64,000 nt of DNA. Source: Embiotoca jacksoni (Eukaryota; Chordata; Actinopteri; Embiotocidae). A program made the translations under genes and the position numbers. Shown here piece after piece: positions 1 to 15,296 of the stretch (its first letter is position 1; each line of letters starts with the position of its first letter). The stretch spans positions 12,558,184-12,622,183 of the forward strand of contig JAKOON010000002.1 of the NCBI GenBank assembly GCA_022577435.1, in the 5' to 3' direction. Below the pieces are notes generated by a model. It was not told the origin of the DNA. It was given only the letters and a program-made list of their open reading frames with translations, and searched no databases.

Positions 1-3000
1 AGATTGTCAGTGGTGTTGTGTTGAAAATAAATCTGAAGCATCAACATTTTTGAATTTGTTGCTTTTTTGCATCAATATCCATTTGGGGAGCTTTGTCTGC
101 TTTCCTAGATACAACTTTATATTCAGAATCAGCTCAGTCAGTGGAAACATACAAGTTATTTCAAAGTCTTCACTACGTGTATCATATGAGTCTGGACAAA
201 ACTATTATATAACACATCTGGATTGACGTAGTGAGCAAACAAAAATTTAAACAAAGCAACCACTTTAGATTCTTAGAGGTGGCCACCTTTGTGTTATGTG
301 CACCCTCCTGACATTCTTTTAACCAGCTTAGTCACCTGGAAAGGTTTTCTAACAGTCTTGTAGGAGTTCCCACATATGCCGAGCACTTGTTGGCTGCTTT
401 TCCCTTACTCTGAGATCCAAATAGTCCCTCCTGGGAATCATTAATATTGGCTCCATTCGGAGATGCTGTTGATATCTAAGGCTGGTAACTCAAATAACTT
501 TATTCTGTGAAGAAAAGGTAAGTTTCAGTTTGATGTTTTTCTGTTTCTGCACTTGAAGAAAACTTAAAAGTTATAAAAAAAAATGTCCAGATTGACTGCC
601 CTTCATGTCTTAAAGTAAAGATTGACTGTTGTTTCCTTTTTGCTTCATTGAGTGGTTCTTATATAATAAGGATAACTACAGTAGTTGTACAGTATAGGGA
701 TATTTGCTGTATACCCACTACTTGGACACAACACAACTGATGGTCTCAAACTCATAAAAAGCAAAACCTTCCACTCATTAACTTTTGAAGAGGCTCACCT
801 GTTAACTGTTAACTACACCAAGTGATATTGCCAATAGTGTGCAAAGCTGTCATCAAGGCAAACAGTGGCTACTTTGAAGAATCTAAAATATTAAAAAGAT
901 TCAGATATATAAACATCTCACAGCCCCAGGGCTCATCATGCTACTCTCGTGCTTTGTTCACAGTGACAGTAAAGGACACAAAATGGAGCTCCTGTTGTAT
1001 GTAGGGCCTCCCAATCAGCTCTAAAGCCTGGAGCTGTTTATCTGAGAAAATAATTGCAAACCATTCAAACCAGCCCAACCCAACCTCACCAGCCAAATGC
1101 CTTTCCATTGTGTTGATGGAGAAGAAATGGGCCTGATCCTAATAAACCATGTATTTATGGAGTGAGGGTAACAAGTTGAGTCAGAATAGTCATTTTGGCC
1201 AGCATCTGTTTATACACTCTTTAACAATCTCCCTGGTGTAAACAATGTGTGTGGTTTGCAAGCACTAAATGCCTGCTCTGTTAAACCATCAGATCGCTTT
1301 ACTTCTAAGGGACTACATTGCTGTGAAATCATAAAGTTGATGATAACCTGGTGCGTAAACATTTTATTATAATTACAGCGTGATGTGCAACAATAAAAAG
1401 TAAAATATTTCAAGGAAAATACCACCCAAAGGATCAGACAATGATCCGCACATCTGTTGAATCTAAATGATAAAGAGATGAAGGGCATCACCTGCCCTCC
1501 AGCTAGTCATTGAGGTATGCCTACATGTAAAGAGAGTCTGCCATAATGTCTAAGTTTCAGCTGATGCTGGAGTTGTATTTTGTTTCAGTGAATTTTAATA
1601 CACTCAGTATGTATGGACATAGAACAAGGACGTTACAGCTGGTTAAGGTTATGGGTTCAGTGAAAAGAAAAAAAAAGAAATGGAATGACTTGTAACTCAT
1701 CAGGAGTGATAAAGTGTTTTCTCATTAATTATATGATCACCTGTACTGTGTCGATTTGAATTAGAGCTTACTACCAAAACTGTACGCTATCATGGGCAGG
1801 AAGTCAAAAAAGTGAAACTCTGTCACCCAGAAATTATGTTCATATGCTTCTAATTTGTGTTGAGTGCCAAAGGGTTACAGAGTTTGTGCAGTGTGTTGTG
1901 AGTATGAATTAGACCAGAATTTTGGAGCCCCAAGTATTTCCCAGATGTGTCATCCAAATTTTAAATGGAAATTATGCCCTCAGGTGAAAGTGAGTTGAAG
2001 ATGAAAATGGGCATGACTATTTTTTTTTTCTTTCTCTTCATTATGGGATGTTTTGAAGTGTATTTATTCCCTGTCTCCTCTCAGTGGCACTGAGGTGCAG
2101 ATGTATCATGGGTTTGTACCAGGTGTGTGACCATGTGTGTTCAATCACATGTGTATGTATACTGCCAGGTGTCCATTTTGTTAAGTCAGTGGGGGTCAGA
2201 AACTGGACCCAGCAGGCGAGTATGTCCCTTGTCTCATATACTGATCACAGCTGACAAAGACCCACTTCTAAACTTCAAATGCAATTGTTTTGAAAACAGG
2301 GGGTTCAAAGTGAAACTTACCCAGGACTTTTGGAACATTTTAGAAGGAAAGGCGATTTTTTTTTTTTGAGTTGTGGAAGGTGTGTGGATCGAGAATGGGG
2401 GCAGCAGGAGCAGAATAAGAATAAATAGTTATAGCTGATAATGTTGTTCTATAAGATCTCCTCATCTATGTGATATATTATTTAAGTCCACGCACTCATG
2501 GTGTCAATGCTCTATCCAACATTTAAAGGTCATTCCTGAATTCAGTGTTGTACTCCTGTTCTAATAGTGTGCAGCAAAAGCAGAATGAATGAGTCAGCAG
2601 AATGGTCATCCTTTCTTCTTTTTTCGGCAAAAAAATAAAAAATAAAATACTTGATTTTTCATACATCACATTTTGGTAATCCCCAAGTTTTGTAATTTCA
2701 TTTCACATTTCACAATTCTTAATTAACATTAGGAAACACAAATCAAATACAAACACGTCAGAAACCCAGAAGAGCCATGTAAAGAGATGATTTTGACGAA
2801 ATAAGGTGGCATGTCGAGTACAAATGTCCTGTAAAATATAGTTATACAAATCAGAAAATCCAAAACACTTGTAACATAATGGTTACCCAAAGGTTAATTT
2901 AGAGAGAATCAAAACTTGCTCTTCTGGTGCACTCAGCTGGTCTGGATGAGATTGTCAGTGGAACACTTCGGCTGTAATGTTTTCATAACACAAACCATGT

Positions 3001-5098
3001 TCTATGATGAAATTTACCAGTTTATTTTAGCAAATGTTTAATGAATACCCAATTTCCCTATTAATCTCCCAGTTAAGCATGAGAATGATAAACAATAAAG
3101 CTGTTAAACAGCTGAGCAGTCCCTTTTTGTTTTTCGCCCACATATTCATACCTTCTTACAAAAACCTGGATGGCTGATACAGACTCCGAACTTGGCAGAT
3201 AGTCTGACTTTGGTTTGAGGACTTCCCTTGTGTTTTTCTCCCAGCACACTCTGTGGTTCTGTCTCTGTCTCCCGCTCTGTCTCCCTTTCTTTTCTTTTTC
3301 CTTTTTTTTTTTTTTTTTTTTCCTTTTTTTTGGGGGGGGCAGGGGGGGAGGATTCACCTCCATAATTTATTTCATGCAGGAAATAGACATTGTGGGCTCA
3401 TAAATCAAAAACACTTTATATAAAAATAAATGAAAGCCGCCTGCATATGGGATGTTTTAGCTCACATTCTTAGCAATTCGACATGTAATAAAAGAAATGT
3501 GGAATTTTCACCTCAGGTCTCTGTCAATAAAACAAATGTGAGCACTGAATATGCTCTGTGTTCTTGCGCTCACACCGTATCGTAGCATTTACATAACTTG
3601 ATTTGTTAGACACAGGAGTGGATGTCTAAGCAAGTGAGGCAAACAGAGTACATGTACAGTAAGTCTAAGTATGATATACGCCCGTGCACAGATAATTCTT
3701 ATCATAGCAGATGTATGGTTTAAGACTTTTTGATGATGTTTCCCAGAACATTAAAAAAAAGTTTGCCCATAGACAGGTTTAGACTTCTCTCACTTAAATC
3801 TTTTGCTCTGGACATTACTAGTAACCTCATTTTTTTTTTTTAGTTTCATTAAACTGAAACTAAACTAAACATACAGTTCATATACCCACAACTTTTATCA
3901 TTCACAAATTTTTCTTAGATCCAATAAAAATGAATAAATCCTCAGATACTTTTAATTTGTGCACACCCTTCCAGAAGTATACCTGTGGTCTGACGTTTGT
4001 CTGAGTACTCTGCATGGTAGCTTAATTTTATTTTCCCCTGTCAGAATGAATCTATCATTCTGCATACCATATGACTTATAGCATAACTGCTAGTCTGCCT
4101 AAGCCAACACTGATCACTTTAATCTGTGCTGCTGTTTGTGGGTTTTAAACGATCAGGTTGTATGAGGCTGCAGCGAGCCCCCCCGAGGACAGATCATGTT
4201 ACTCTGGGACGCCATTGACAACTCCTACTACTGTCTCTCTGGCTCTTTTATCATTTAAAGGTGCTAGATAGCCACTTATCCTCTCCACAACTAAAGCCTA
4301 AACATACAAAGGAACACACATGACTAAGAAAAAGGCGAGCACATGATTTTTAAATAATATTACTAATGGAAAATTATTGATAAAATTGCCATTGTCGCGT
4401 CTTCTCCCTCATCTTGCATTGCTAGATGTGGGATTTTATGTTTTTATGAGTGAGGCAGAATGTTTGGCTCTACCTAAACCCAACTATATATGGAGGTCAT
4501 GTCTTAGCTAGTGTGTGTGTGTGTGTGTTTGCTTGCATCTGTACAGGGTAGTGATTTGTGTTTTCTTAAGGTCCGCCGTGCTCAGGGGAACAGCCATATA
4601 TTACCATAGTGAAGAAGACAACCATATCCTCCTCCTGTCTCCGTACCCTCCATCACCTGTTTCTCTGCCCCTCACTCCTTTTACTCTGTACAATGTTGAG
4701 ACAGCAGACTATGCTATTGAAATATTACATGTCAGAGGCTGCAGAATGCATTTCATGACACGGTGACAATTGCAGCTATATTCATGGAAAAAGTACATCT
4801 CTGTTATGCTGTGAAGTTCTGTAGAGTAAAAAGAAGTCAGTGAGTTAGTGGCTGCAGTAGCTTTAGTTAGTACACAGTCTCCCCAGAGCTATAGAGCAGA
4901 GGGACAGGTCTAAAAGGAATGCCAGTCTCTTAAAGCCCTTCGGGTGAGGACTTAGGAACCACGGTCTGACTGAAAACACCTGCACCTTATAGAGGCCAGT
5001 GTACAGAGGGCTTCAACAACCTGATCCAACATACACATTCATGAATGTTCGCTTTCACACAAACACACATGCATAGGTTAAACACACATGCACACATA

Positions 5099-5105
<7 letters not shown>

Positions 5106-5146
<41 letters not shown>
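5106..5146. repeat. (CA)n microsatellite
   Basis: An almost pure CA array of about 40 bases, flanked by further CA-rich sequence. Confidence 0.97.
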
Positions 5147-5147
<1 letters not shown>

Positions 5148-7100
5148 CAATGTAAATAAAATCCAGTTATACTCACACACACTCATATAGTAATGCAAAG
5201 ATTTACACAAATACTGCATATATAGCTTGTGTCATCTTTTCCATGGTTACCTAACCCTCTCTATATAAGTAAAAAAAAAAAAAAAGTATCTTTACCTCCA
5301 ATAGGTAAAGTGCAGTGAAATACTATCCATGCGTTATAGAAATGGACAAGACCCAAAAATGCTCTACTCTCCCAAATAAACTTCCCCTCTGCTCCTTTTC
5401 AAACTTTCAGGAGGAAAAAAACCTCTCCCCTGTAGACAGTGAGTTATTTGTACAGGTCTGAAGCATGTCTGCAGGCTTGCATTGGACTGTTGCTGGGATG
5501 GGTGACTGGTTTTATTGGTCTACCTCTGTTCACCTCGGTGTGAGCCACAGGAGAGGGGCACAGTGAGTGGAACAGCATGATCAGGGCACAGAAGTGAAAA
5601 CATTTTTCCTGGGCAGGCCTGTATGTGGTGCCTTAAAGGCAACATCCTCATTAGTGTGCCTTGCTAAAAATCCCATTGATTGCACAGGATGTCTTTAGAC
5701 TGAACTCAGATTTATTAAGTCTGAGAGGCAGGCTCATTCCCTGCATGGTCAGTCTGTAACACCTGGTATATTTTAAGGTTCCCCTCCCAAAGACAAGAGT
5801 TTAGTTAAGTTTCAAACAATTTCCACTATGTGTGTTTTGGGTCCTCGCCATCTAATGTGGTCCCATCCAAGCGGTATAAAAAGAGGTGGCACAGCAGGAT
5901 ACCTTTAGAATCTAATTGTGTCTCATTAGCCTAGCCTCAAGGCTGATGGCAGACGGCACTATGCATCAGGTTAACACACTGCCTTGGTTAGTCTTAGCGT
6001 GTTTTCCTAGGCAGCCACCACACTGTGGTGCTCCAGCAGAGATTAAAAACCACAGCACGAGTGATGAGCTAAAGGCTAAACTGGAGACTGACCGGGATCA
6101 GAGTTAAAAAAAAAAGGCACATGTAGCTTTCATAGGCAGTGACACTGTGGCACCTGATGTAGCTGCTTATTAAAGAAGTGCACAGACATGATGCTCTCAT
6201 CCTGTAAAAGACACGATCAAGCCAGCGCTGGCGGTGGGGTGGGGGGGCGGGGGGGGGGGGGGTAGATTGTGTGACAGTAAAGAAAAGTGAGGCTTGTGAG
6301 GCTAGGGAAGACAGTAAAGGAAAATACTGGCACCAGATACTTCCTTTATTTTGCAGCAGGGCTGAATATGTTTTGTACAGAGTGTATATTTGAGTTTTGG
6401 TGTCAGAAGCTTTCCTTATTGAATTGCCCACTTTTTTTTAATTTTTATTTTTAAAGCCAATCTGACACACATTCAGGTTTTTATGTTATTCGCTCGTCAT
6501 TATTACGGTTGTCTTAGCAACCATTATAAAATAATATGCACATTAAAAAATAATAGGATTAGTGGCACATCAAGGTTGTGCCTTAACTGAATGTGGGACA
6601 GGGGATAATTTACTGTTACATGCATTTTACATGTAGAGTTAAACAGTCAAACATGGGTTTTGTGCCATTTATCGTTGCTGTTTCATCTTGTTTGCTGTGA
6701 AAGTTTCAATTTTGGCAAATAAGCTAGAGTTGAAAATAGATACCAATTCCAACTGAATATGTGTTTCCTAAATCAAATAACTGATCTTTCTCTGAAGTCA
6801 AGTCAGACTATATGAATTGACGTCAAAGTATATGAAGTCAGGATTAAAAAGCACATTATTATTCTTTGCGTCAGTAATGAATAATGTTTTCCATCGAGGA
6901 GGAAGGCTCAGGAGAACTTTACATATAGCGATGTGCACTGTTGTGTGGTGTGTGTTGTGTGTTTGCACACATTTCTGCATTTGTCTGCAAGTCTGTGAGA
7001 CCCCGGGGAAACAAATGTCTGGGTGTAAGAAGACCTAAAGCTGGTCCTCTCATTTTGCCTGACACTGCAGCCAATCATAACCTTTCCTTGAAACCCTGAG

Positions 7101-7220
<120 letters not shown>

Positions 7221-9446
7221 GCCAGAACCCATTCATCAGGCCCTCATAGCTGGGCCCTGTCAACCTCCAGCCCCAGGCCTGTAGGCCTCAAGCCAGGGGC
7301 TCGAGTTCCGGGCTTCCCGCCAGTCTGTCATGGTGCTGGGCCGTGGGCCAGCCTTCCATCAGCTTTGATGTGAGCTGGATAACCAAATGGCAGAAGAAGG
7401 GTGGCCCCTCAGCACAGGAGTTACACAGCACACTGAGTGGGTCAGTGAGCTACCACAAGCATCCAGAATGTGCTTACACATGCATGCACACACCAATAGA
7501 AGATGTATCCAGGTTTTACATTTTTTAGTGAAGTTTCCATTGCATAAGCTACTTATAAGTTGAATTAATGCTTGAAATATTTTGTATTATAATATGATTA
7601 AGTGGGCTTAATTGTTTGATTTGGAGGCTTTATAGAACTCGACCTAATTAACGTTGCAATAAATACACATTTCTTTTATTGCTCCACATGCTGAGCTATA
7701 ATTTGTCAGATTTTCATCATGTTGAAGACTGAAATATGGCATTTTATGGCACTGGCGGCCTGAGAGATTGATTGCATTGGAAGAAAGCAAGCAAAAGTAA
7801 TGAATTGTTGAATTTTGTCATGTTTCAAACTAGTGTGCCAACACTTGTCTGTATAGACAGGTTCTACTCTCTTTCTCATAGCACATAAATATATGCAGGC
7901 ACACATGTACAGAAACGTGACATTCACACTGCCAGTACACAAATCTAACAACGGCTTGCGCAATATCCATTGCAAAATATTTTGCTCAACCAAGTTCAAC
8001 ATTCGTGTTTCTAAAACAACAGACACTGATAAGTATACATGTGCTGATTGACGGCCAATGTGATATGAATTATGAAGGGGAAAATGTTGGTATTTCTAAT
8101 CAAAACCATAGTTTTGTTAACCGTCCTCTGACCTTGATATTGTTAGAGGAGGAAATGAATTTAGCAAAATGCTGGACAGCAGCATCACCTCATATCTCTG
8201 GCTACTTTGTTTGCTTTGTTTTGTTTTTGGTCCCTCTCTATCTCACGTTTCCATTATCTTCAGCTTTCATTGTTGTTTTTCTTTTTCCACTTCTGCTTTA
8301 TATCAAAATTAATATTTCTCACTGAGCCCTCTGTCAGCTTGTTAGACAGAATCAATTAGTGATGATGAGGAAGAGTATCCATCTTTCTCTTAGGTCAATA
8401 AGGCTAGACAGGCTACTGGATCCACCAAGTCTAATTAATTTCTCAAACTGCAGCTCCTCTTTGGCAAATCTGAAAAACAAACTATCATCACATATGAAAC
8501 ATTAAAAATCTCCTTTCAAGTGTTTATTAGTTTAGTAATTACAGCTGAAGTATAGCAACGATGTTTTAGAAAAGCTTTAGTCCTTTCTAAATCGGACAAA
8601 TAAACACGACATACAATATGTGGGAATAAGGTGGCCTTTCCGAGCCTTCAGCTCAAAAAAGTCAAAGCCAATAGGAAATGTGAATGTTCCACCAGCAGAC
8701 ACAGGGCCTTACAGAAGGACACTCACCTTAAAAAGGTGTTAGTTTTATTGGATCTAGCGGGACTTCACCTGCATATCCAGCTATTCCATTTTTCCGTCTG
8801 CACGCCGTTGATTCATAAACCACAAAGACCTCAGTGTAAAGCCCCTGTTTAAACGCCTTATTTCATTAAGTGCTTTTTAATGAGGGCGCTAACTAGCCCA
8901 GGTGTCAGTCATCAGGAAAAAAGATGGCCAAAGCTGCTGGAAAATATGTCTTTCTGTGGTCTATTAAATTTGTTCTGTGATGGTAAAAGTTTTGATGAGT
9001 GTATGTGTCGATTCCTCTGTAGTTCACAGTCCAAGTGCATCCTGTGTGACCTGTGTGGGGGATTTTTTTTTTTGCAATGCTGTTCCCTCATAAATGAGCT
9101 GGCTGTGAAACAGTTCTCTCTGTTTCACAATAGCATGACTGGGCCTCCATGCTCTCTTGCAGTAATAATACGGTCCATTTCCTGTACTTATTTTCAACAC
9201 AGCAAATTAGTCAGTTCCTCATATTGATTTGACAAATATTGGAGGAGGGGTTCATCTTCAGTTAGGACTTAATTCTTGGCACTGAGTTTCAATCCATTTT
9301 GAGTATCAGGTTTTCCACAAAAAAATAGTATGTCTATGGTTACACCTATCATTTATTATTCCAGCACTTTATAACGTTACAATCCCTATGTATTACATTT
9401 TCTCAATCAGCAATCAATTGCATGTCCATGGCCAATGAAAAGATTT

Positions 9447-9448
9447 AC

Positions 9449-9485
<37 letters not shown>

Positions 9486-9515
9486 GTTATTGTTATTGTT
9501 ATTAGTAGTAGTACT
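9447..9515. repeat. (ATT)n / (GTTATT)n / (AGT)n compound microsatellite
   Basis: Trinucleotide ATT repeats pass into GTTATT copies and end in AGTAGTAGTA. Confidence 0.95.
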
Positions 9516-12500
9516 GTGTCTCAAACATATTTCAGAATCTGGGGTGGTGGGGTGGTGTTAGGGTGTAGGCTTATAAAAGTGTGAGAACAGACTCTAAGTT
9601 GAGTGATTGCCACCAGTGGCCAAGAAACCTGTAGATCCCCCTTAAACCTGAACTTCAACACTTCACTGATATGCTTCATTAATACAGGCATTACAGCCAA
9701 TGACTTCATCTCAGAGACCGGGAGCGCATCAGTCACTGTCTGTCTGCTTGCTCGGCTGTTTCCTCTGCTATCACCCCGCAGTGCAGCCATGTATGAGTTG
9801 AATGTCGCAAGAGTGGATACAGCTTTGTGTTTTTGTCCCCGGTGTCATCCCATTTCAAAATAAATGTCTTACAAGCTTTCCAGGAGGGAAAAAAAAAATC
9901 TGCGGGGTGAAACTTGAAGACAGGGATATTCAAAATATTCACAGTGAGGGTGAAGTCAGTGGGTTCAAATTATGAGGTGAGTTTAACATCATTTATTTAA
10001 TTACATGGAAAATATTTTGAAGGTTGCAAGAAATATATTTTCTCTTGAATATCAATTTCAGGTGTTTAGCATTCCTAATTTTTACCTGTTCGTTGTTTAA
10101 TAAGTCGTATGGTAGCTACAGATCTTTGGTGAGTTCACCTGTCTCCCATGGGTAGTTCACAGAGTCATAAATGTAGAAGTTAGCAACACACTAGATAGAA
10201 AAGGAAGCTCAGTTGCTGCTGTGCTATACTTTAACCATAACTGGGCAGAGCCACACTGATGTCAGAGCAACCCCAGGGGCCCACTTTAGTGTAATCCACA
10301 AAGGCTTAGCATGCTGACAGAGTCAGTCAGCTACTGGCTCTGACCTGGCACTCAGCTCCCTGTGGGGCAGTGCTACACACACCCCTAAACACACACATAT
10401 CACTACACATCCAGACTAGAAAAAAGAAAGAAGAAGATCCCATGGTAAACCATAAACAAGTGAGTCTGCTCTGGGCTTGCTTGTAAACATGTCTTATTGT
10501 GTAATGTACTGCATATACTCTGAGAGGAAGCCATAATGCAAAGATGTGATGACAGTGAGTGTATGTAACCTACATTGACTCAAAAATGGAGCTGTGTGGG
10601 AGCATGTAGAAACACAGACATACATACTGTATATAAGAACAGCAGATCAAATGTCAGAGTGAAAGACTCAGCGGCCAAGGTTTACCTTTCTCATGAAAGT
10701 TCTGCAAAATCGATTGACGTGCTTCTATAAAGAAAAACGTCCTTTGGTAAAATGGTCATTCTGAGTGACATTTAAGACAGAACATCGGATTGTAATTCTT
10801 TACTGTCATCTGAAGGTGAATTTGTTTCCACATCTGTGAGCAATAAAGCAAGATGAGCAGCAGTGCACACACATAGACTCACACACCCACATGCACAAAA
10901 AGCTATTCGGCTGCTGTTTACCTTTCCAATTGCAATCATTTCCTGGGATGACCTTCGTTACGTTGCTTTGCAACAGTATTTAGTTGTTCAAGGTCTTATA
11001 GTCATGATTATTTGACATCAGAATAATTCATTGGGTAGCCACGATAACCACTTCAACCTAATATAGGATAAACTCACCTCAGAAATAAAAGTTGTTAGAA
11101 TCAGAGCAGTAATATTGAACTGATAATGATTTCTCCTGGCAGTCATTCTTACCTCACTAATTCTCTGCCTCTCGCTATCTCTATCACTCCTGTATGGATT
11201 CACAAAAACCTCAGTCATGCACATTGAGAAATTGTGACCTCTAGTTATAACCTTTCTATTTTCAGCTGGAGTTCTGCCTCATTGAAACAACTTGTGGTGG
11301 GAGTGGTTTCTGGGGGGACACTGTACGACAGAATTGGCAGCGAGAGAAGGGGGAGCCGGTAGAACTCGTCTCTCTGATCTAGTCCAGACTGTTTGCAACG
11401 TCACAGTGTGGTGCCCTGCCCTCTTTCTCTAAAACACACAACCACAATCTCAAATAGCTCTAAATGCAGCTCTGTGGAGCGCTCTTATTTTGGCCTGATT
11501 GTTGTTTTACAGCAAGAGCCGGAAATGGAACAAGCTCCACTTTGGCTTGGAGAGATGAGCTTTGCCAGACGGTTGCACTGACAGCACTTTTTTTTTAAGG
11601 CTTCAGAGCATTTAGAGTGTATGTTTTTTGTGCAATTGTAGGTGTTCTCTGAAGTGACAGTTTGACAGGAGTCATGATTTGATGTAGTGATATCAATAGA
11701 GGTAAAACTAGTCACATACTCAGTCTACCCTTGCATTCATGGGATAGGACAAAGTTCAAGCTGAGGTTTTGTTTCGCAAATGGTAAAATACGCTGTGTAT
11801 GTGTTGCATTAATATGTGTCGCCTGCTATATTGCACTCACAGACGAACATTTGTGCAGCCTTTTCCACTGCAGGACAACAACAAAAAAAGCTATTTATGA
11901 ATCTACAAAGTTGTGGTCAGCAGATCTGGCTTCAGCAGAGGGAGTTTGCCCTGTATCAACCAGCTGCTTTGTTTTAGGAAAACACAACTTGTCACGTAAT
12001 CGTTCCGAAGAACCTCTGAGGAATGTTAATGCAGTGGAAGAAGGATCGAGTAAAACCACTCGATAAGCTGAGAGAACCTCAGTTTTTATCCTGCCTGTTC
12101 TCTTCATCATCATAATTATCGCCTTTGCATGAATCCAAACACATGCACACACAGCTGCAACCAAGCATTTTACGCAAAATAAACGCTTGGTTTAACTGTG
12201 TATTTCAACATTTTCAAACAAAGTATGAGCGCAATGTGAGATAGACTTTAGACAGGTTGTTGCCAAGGTTTACATCACCGTAATATGTGAAGCTATGAAG
12301 TGCTCGTGCAATGCTTATGCGTGCAAAGCCCAAATCACACCTTATCACGTTGTGACCACAGTCCGAAAAAGACTGTGTTGTCCTCTGCCGAACAGATGTC
12401 AAAATATTTATGCAGTCTCCCACATTAACTGTCAAACTAGCAGAAAAAGGGAGCAGCCTGAGAAAGGACTGCAAGACCAGATATCTAAGCATTTTGTTTG

Positions 12501-13765
12501 AACATTTGGAAGTATCTATGCCGCTTCCTCTGAGTGTGCGTGTCAGTTACCTTTGCACCTTTGGGTTTCAGATTTCCTCCAACCTGCTGTATTGGCCTGC
12601 TGCGCACCTGGATTTCTGTTTATGCTACAGCTAGGAGAGTCCTGCTGGTAGTCAGTCCCCCATCTTGAAGGAGCCTCGTCCAGCAATGACCCGACCTCCA
12701 TGTAGGTAAGAAATCCAAAGTTAAGGGGTGATTTCATATCCTTATAAACCTAGCTGTTGACAGAAGGTTCAAATATGTAAAACCTCTTGCTTGGCTTGAT
12801 CTCCCTCAAGTCTCTTTTTTTTTTTCTTTTCCTTTACATTTTACACTGCTTTTCTCCCTACATGCTAACTTTGTATCTTTCGCGCTTGCTTTTGCTTATT
12901 GGCCTGTGTGACACCAATCAGAAATGTAAACACTTGTCACGATGTAGCAGAGTTTGTGCAAATAGGTGCACATGTAACCGTGCAGACACACACACACACA
13001 AGCCTAACTGACAGGGTCACATATGGGATGTGCTCCTACAGTCAGTATCGTTTTACGAGTGTAAATATTAGTAAATGTCGGGAGCGTTTACTCTGTAATG
13101 GCAGCCCTACAGCTCTACTTTCCTTGAAGCACTTTCTCTTTGCTCCTTTCCTTCGAGGCTCACTTCTCACAACCCCTTGCCTTATTATTACTCCCCTCTC
13201 ATTCAGCCTTCATTTAATCCCCCATTTCTCATTACCTACCTTCTCTCCTGTTTGCCATGTCTCCTCTTGAGCACCACCAGTCTCTGACAAGGCCCAGCCA
13301 TCTTTCAGACATCCCAATTTCCCCCCATCAAAAATCCCCCTCTTCTTATTCTCCTGACACAACATGATTAATCATCCCATTAACTGATCTGCTGTCATTG
13401 GATCGTCAAAGAGCACTTATAATACAACCTCAACCATCCCCCAGAGAGACACCTAATCTTCAGGCCATCATCCAAGCCTCTCAAGCAAAATCCTCCTGTC
13501 TATGTGCACTACAGGCCTAAAACAGCTGTCATCCAATGTGGGTTTGATTGTCTGTCACAAAATCTGACCATGACTGAAGAAACTCAATGCTGTTACTGTT
13601 ACAGAAAAACCTTAAAATGCTTGAAAGTAAAAGTTAGATTTTTTTTTTATTTTATTGAATCAGTGGTCAAATCTGTATTAAAAGGCACATACATTTCAAG
13701 AAGATAAACTTATTTAGAAATGCATACGGGGAATATGAATGAAAAATGTTTCTTGGAAGATTATT

Positions 13766-13790
13766 AAAAAAAAAAAAAAAAAAAAAAAAA
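13766..13790. repeat. A25 homopolymer
   Basis: A run of 25 A on the plus strand just beyond the predicted wnt5a poly(A) site; length likely variable. Confidence 0.95.
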
Positions 13791-13839
13791 CATACCCAAA
13801 AGCACTGACAGCTTGAATAAATGGTGTGAGTAAAAACAT

Positions 13840-15296
13840 CTGTTGGTTTTTACATTTGATATTTATTGAAACAAAGTAGAGCATTGAGCCAATTTGTAAA
13901 AAGTAACAAAATATCAACTATAACACATTACGTTTAACAAACCTCAAATTCATAGAGAAGCTTATAAATATACATAGTTGGATTGATAGAAATAAATTTG
14001 TGTATTGAGAATCATCACAGGGATAGTGAAGAGTTAAATGAGTGGTACTGGAAGTCTGTGGTGACATCAAAATCTGAACATCTGTGATTTAATGTGTTTA
14101 ACAGTGAAACCGAACATAAGTGAGAAGAAATAATTTGTTTCAAAACAATAAGGTGCATTTCCCTTTTACAAAAACAGTGAAGAGCCGCATGAGGGAGAAC
14201 AAGATTTTCTTTTAAAATAAGTGACCTTAAACTTTGGGATGTTTGACTAAATACTGATCGGACATGGAGAAGGTACTTTGTTCTGTTTGAAGCTTAAAGG
14301 AGGATCTGGATAAAGAAAATAAATACAGTTTACTGATTGGTTGGATAGACATACTATATACACAGAGCGCAGAATATTTCACCACTGTAACCACAAAATT
14401 GCCCATATATATTCAAACCATGTTAAGTATTGTAGGATAATGTTAAATGGATAATCTTGAATTAATATGGAAACAAATGTAGGCTATAATATTGATATAT
14501 TGATAACAGCTGAACAGACACATACAGACAGGTTTACGCCTCTGTATCAAAGTGCATAATGGTGGAGAGCTTGTTGCAGCACCTGGGGAACTTCTGGGAC
14601 AGCTTAAAAAAAAAAAATGGCCCAATTCCCAAATTTGCCCTCTTGTTGTACCCATTGTACTCCAAGGACTCGTACAAACCAACATTGTTCCTTATATGTG
14701 GTGAGAGGGGACATGCACACTTCAGTAGGGATGTGAAGGCTGGTTTGGGACTGGGCCCATAAAAACACATCCACACACTACGGCACATATGCGCTCTCCT
14801 CTCAGCACAGTCATTCTCGAAATAACACTTAGTCAACTATGCCTCAAATATAAAACCTTACTCTCGTTAGAAAAAGGCACAGTCCAATTTTGCAATCAGA
14901 ATGACCCAATTGACAAGAACAATTATGTTTTCTAGATTTAAAAAAAAGGGTATGGGCAAGGTGGGGGGAAATTTCCAGCCGGTTTTAGGCACTTGAAGGC
15001 TTTTAAAATTGGCTGGTGATCACTGGGCCAAAATAAAACATAACAATCTCAAAATAAATATTTCACAATACTCTCAGTTACGAAGACATACGATTTTTTT
15101 TTTAGAAAGAAAAAAAAAAAAAAAAAAAAGAGTGTCTTTTTGCAATGGCATAATTGTTTAACTCTATAAATATAATTTATATAGTTTCTTTCTTCCATTC
15201 TCTCTGTGTTCAACTCCTTTGCTCCTCTGCTCATGAATACACACAGATGGTATGCCCATCGTCTGCAAGCAACACCCACAGGCAACACTCCCCTGC
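13840..15296 (-). other. wnt5a: wnt5a 3'UTR (inferred end)
   Basis: Reading down from the stop codon on the minus strand, the first AATAAA signal is at 13867-13862 (TTTATT on the plus strand), followed by GU-containing sequence. The main 3'UTR is therefore placed at about 1.45 kb. A weaker ATTAAA at 14093-14088 could give a shorter form. The UTR is AU-rich and contains a poly(U) run (plus-strand A tract near 15109-15129) and AUUUA-type motifs near 15055, which in other mRNAs influence stability. The 3' boundary is inferred; a longer UTR is possible. Confidence 0.55.

Noticed and set aside
3073..3363. Lys/Glu/Pro-rich frame on the minus strand
   Set aside because: Generated by a T/G homopolymer tract (about 3300-3350); no other coding evidence.
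13862..13867. Other AATAAA-like hexamers around 13646-13656 as the wnt5a poly(A) site
   Set aside because: They lie in a T-rich low-complexity run beyond the first good signal; possible as alternative sites but not preferred.
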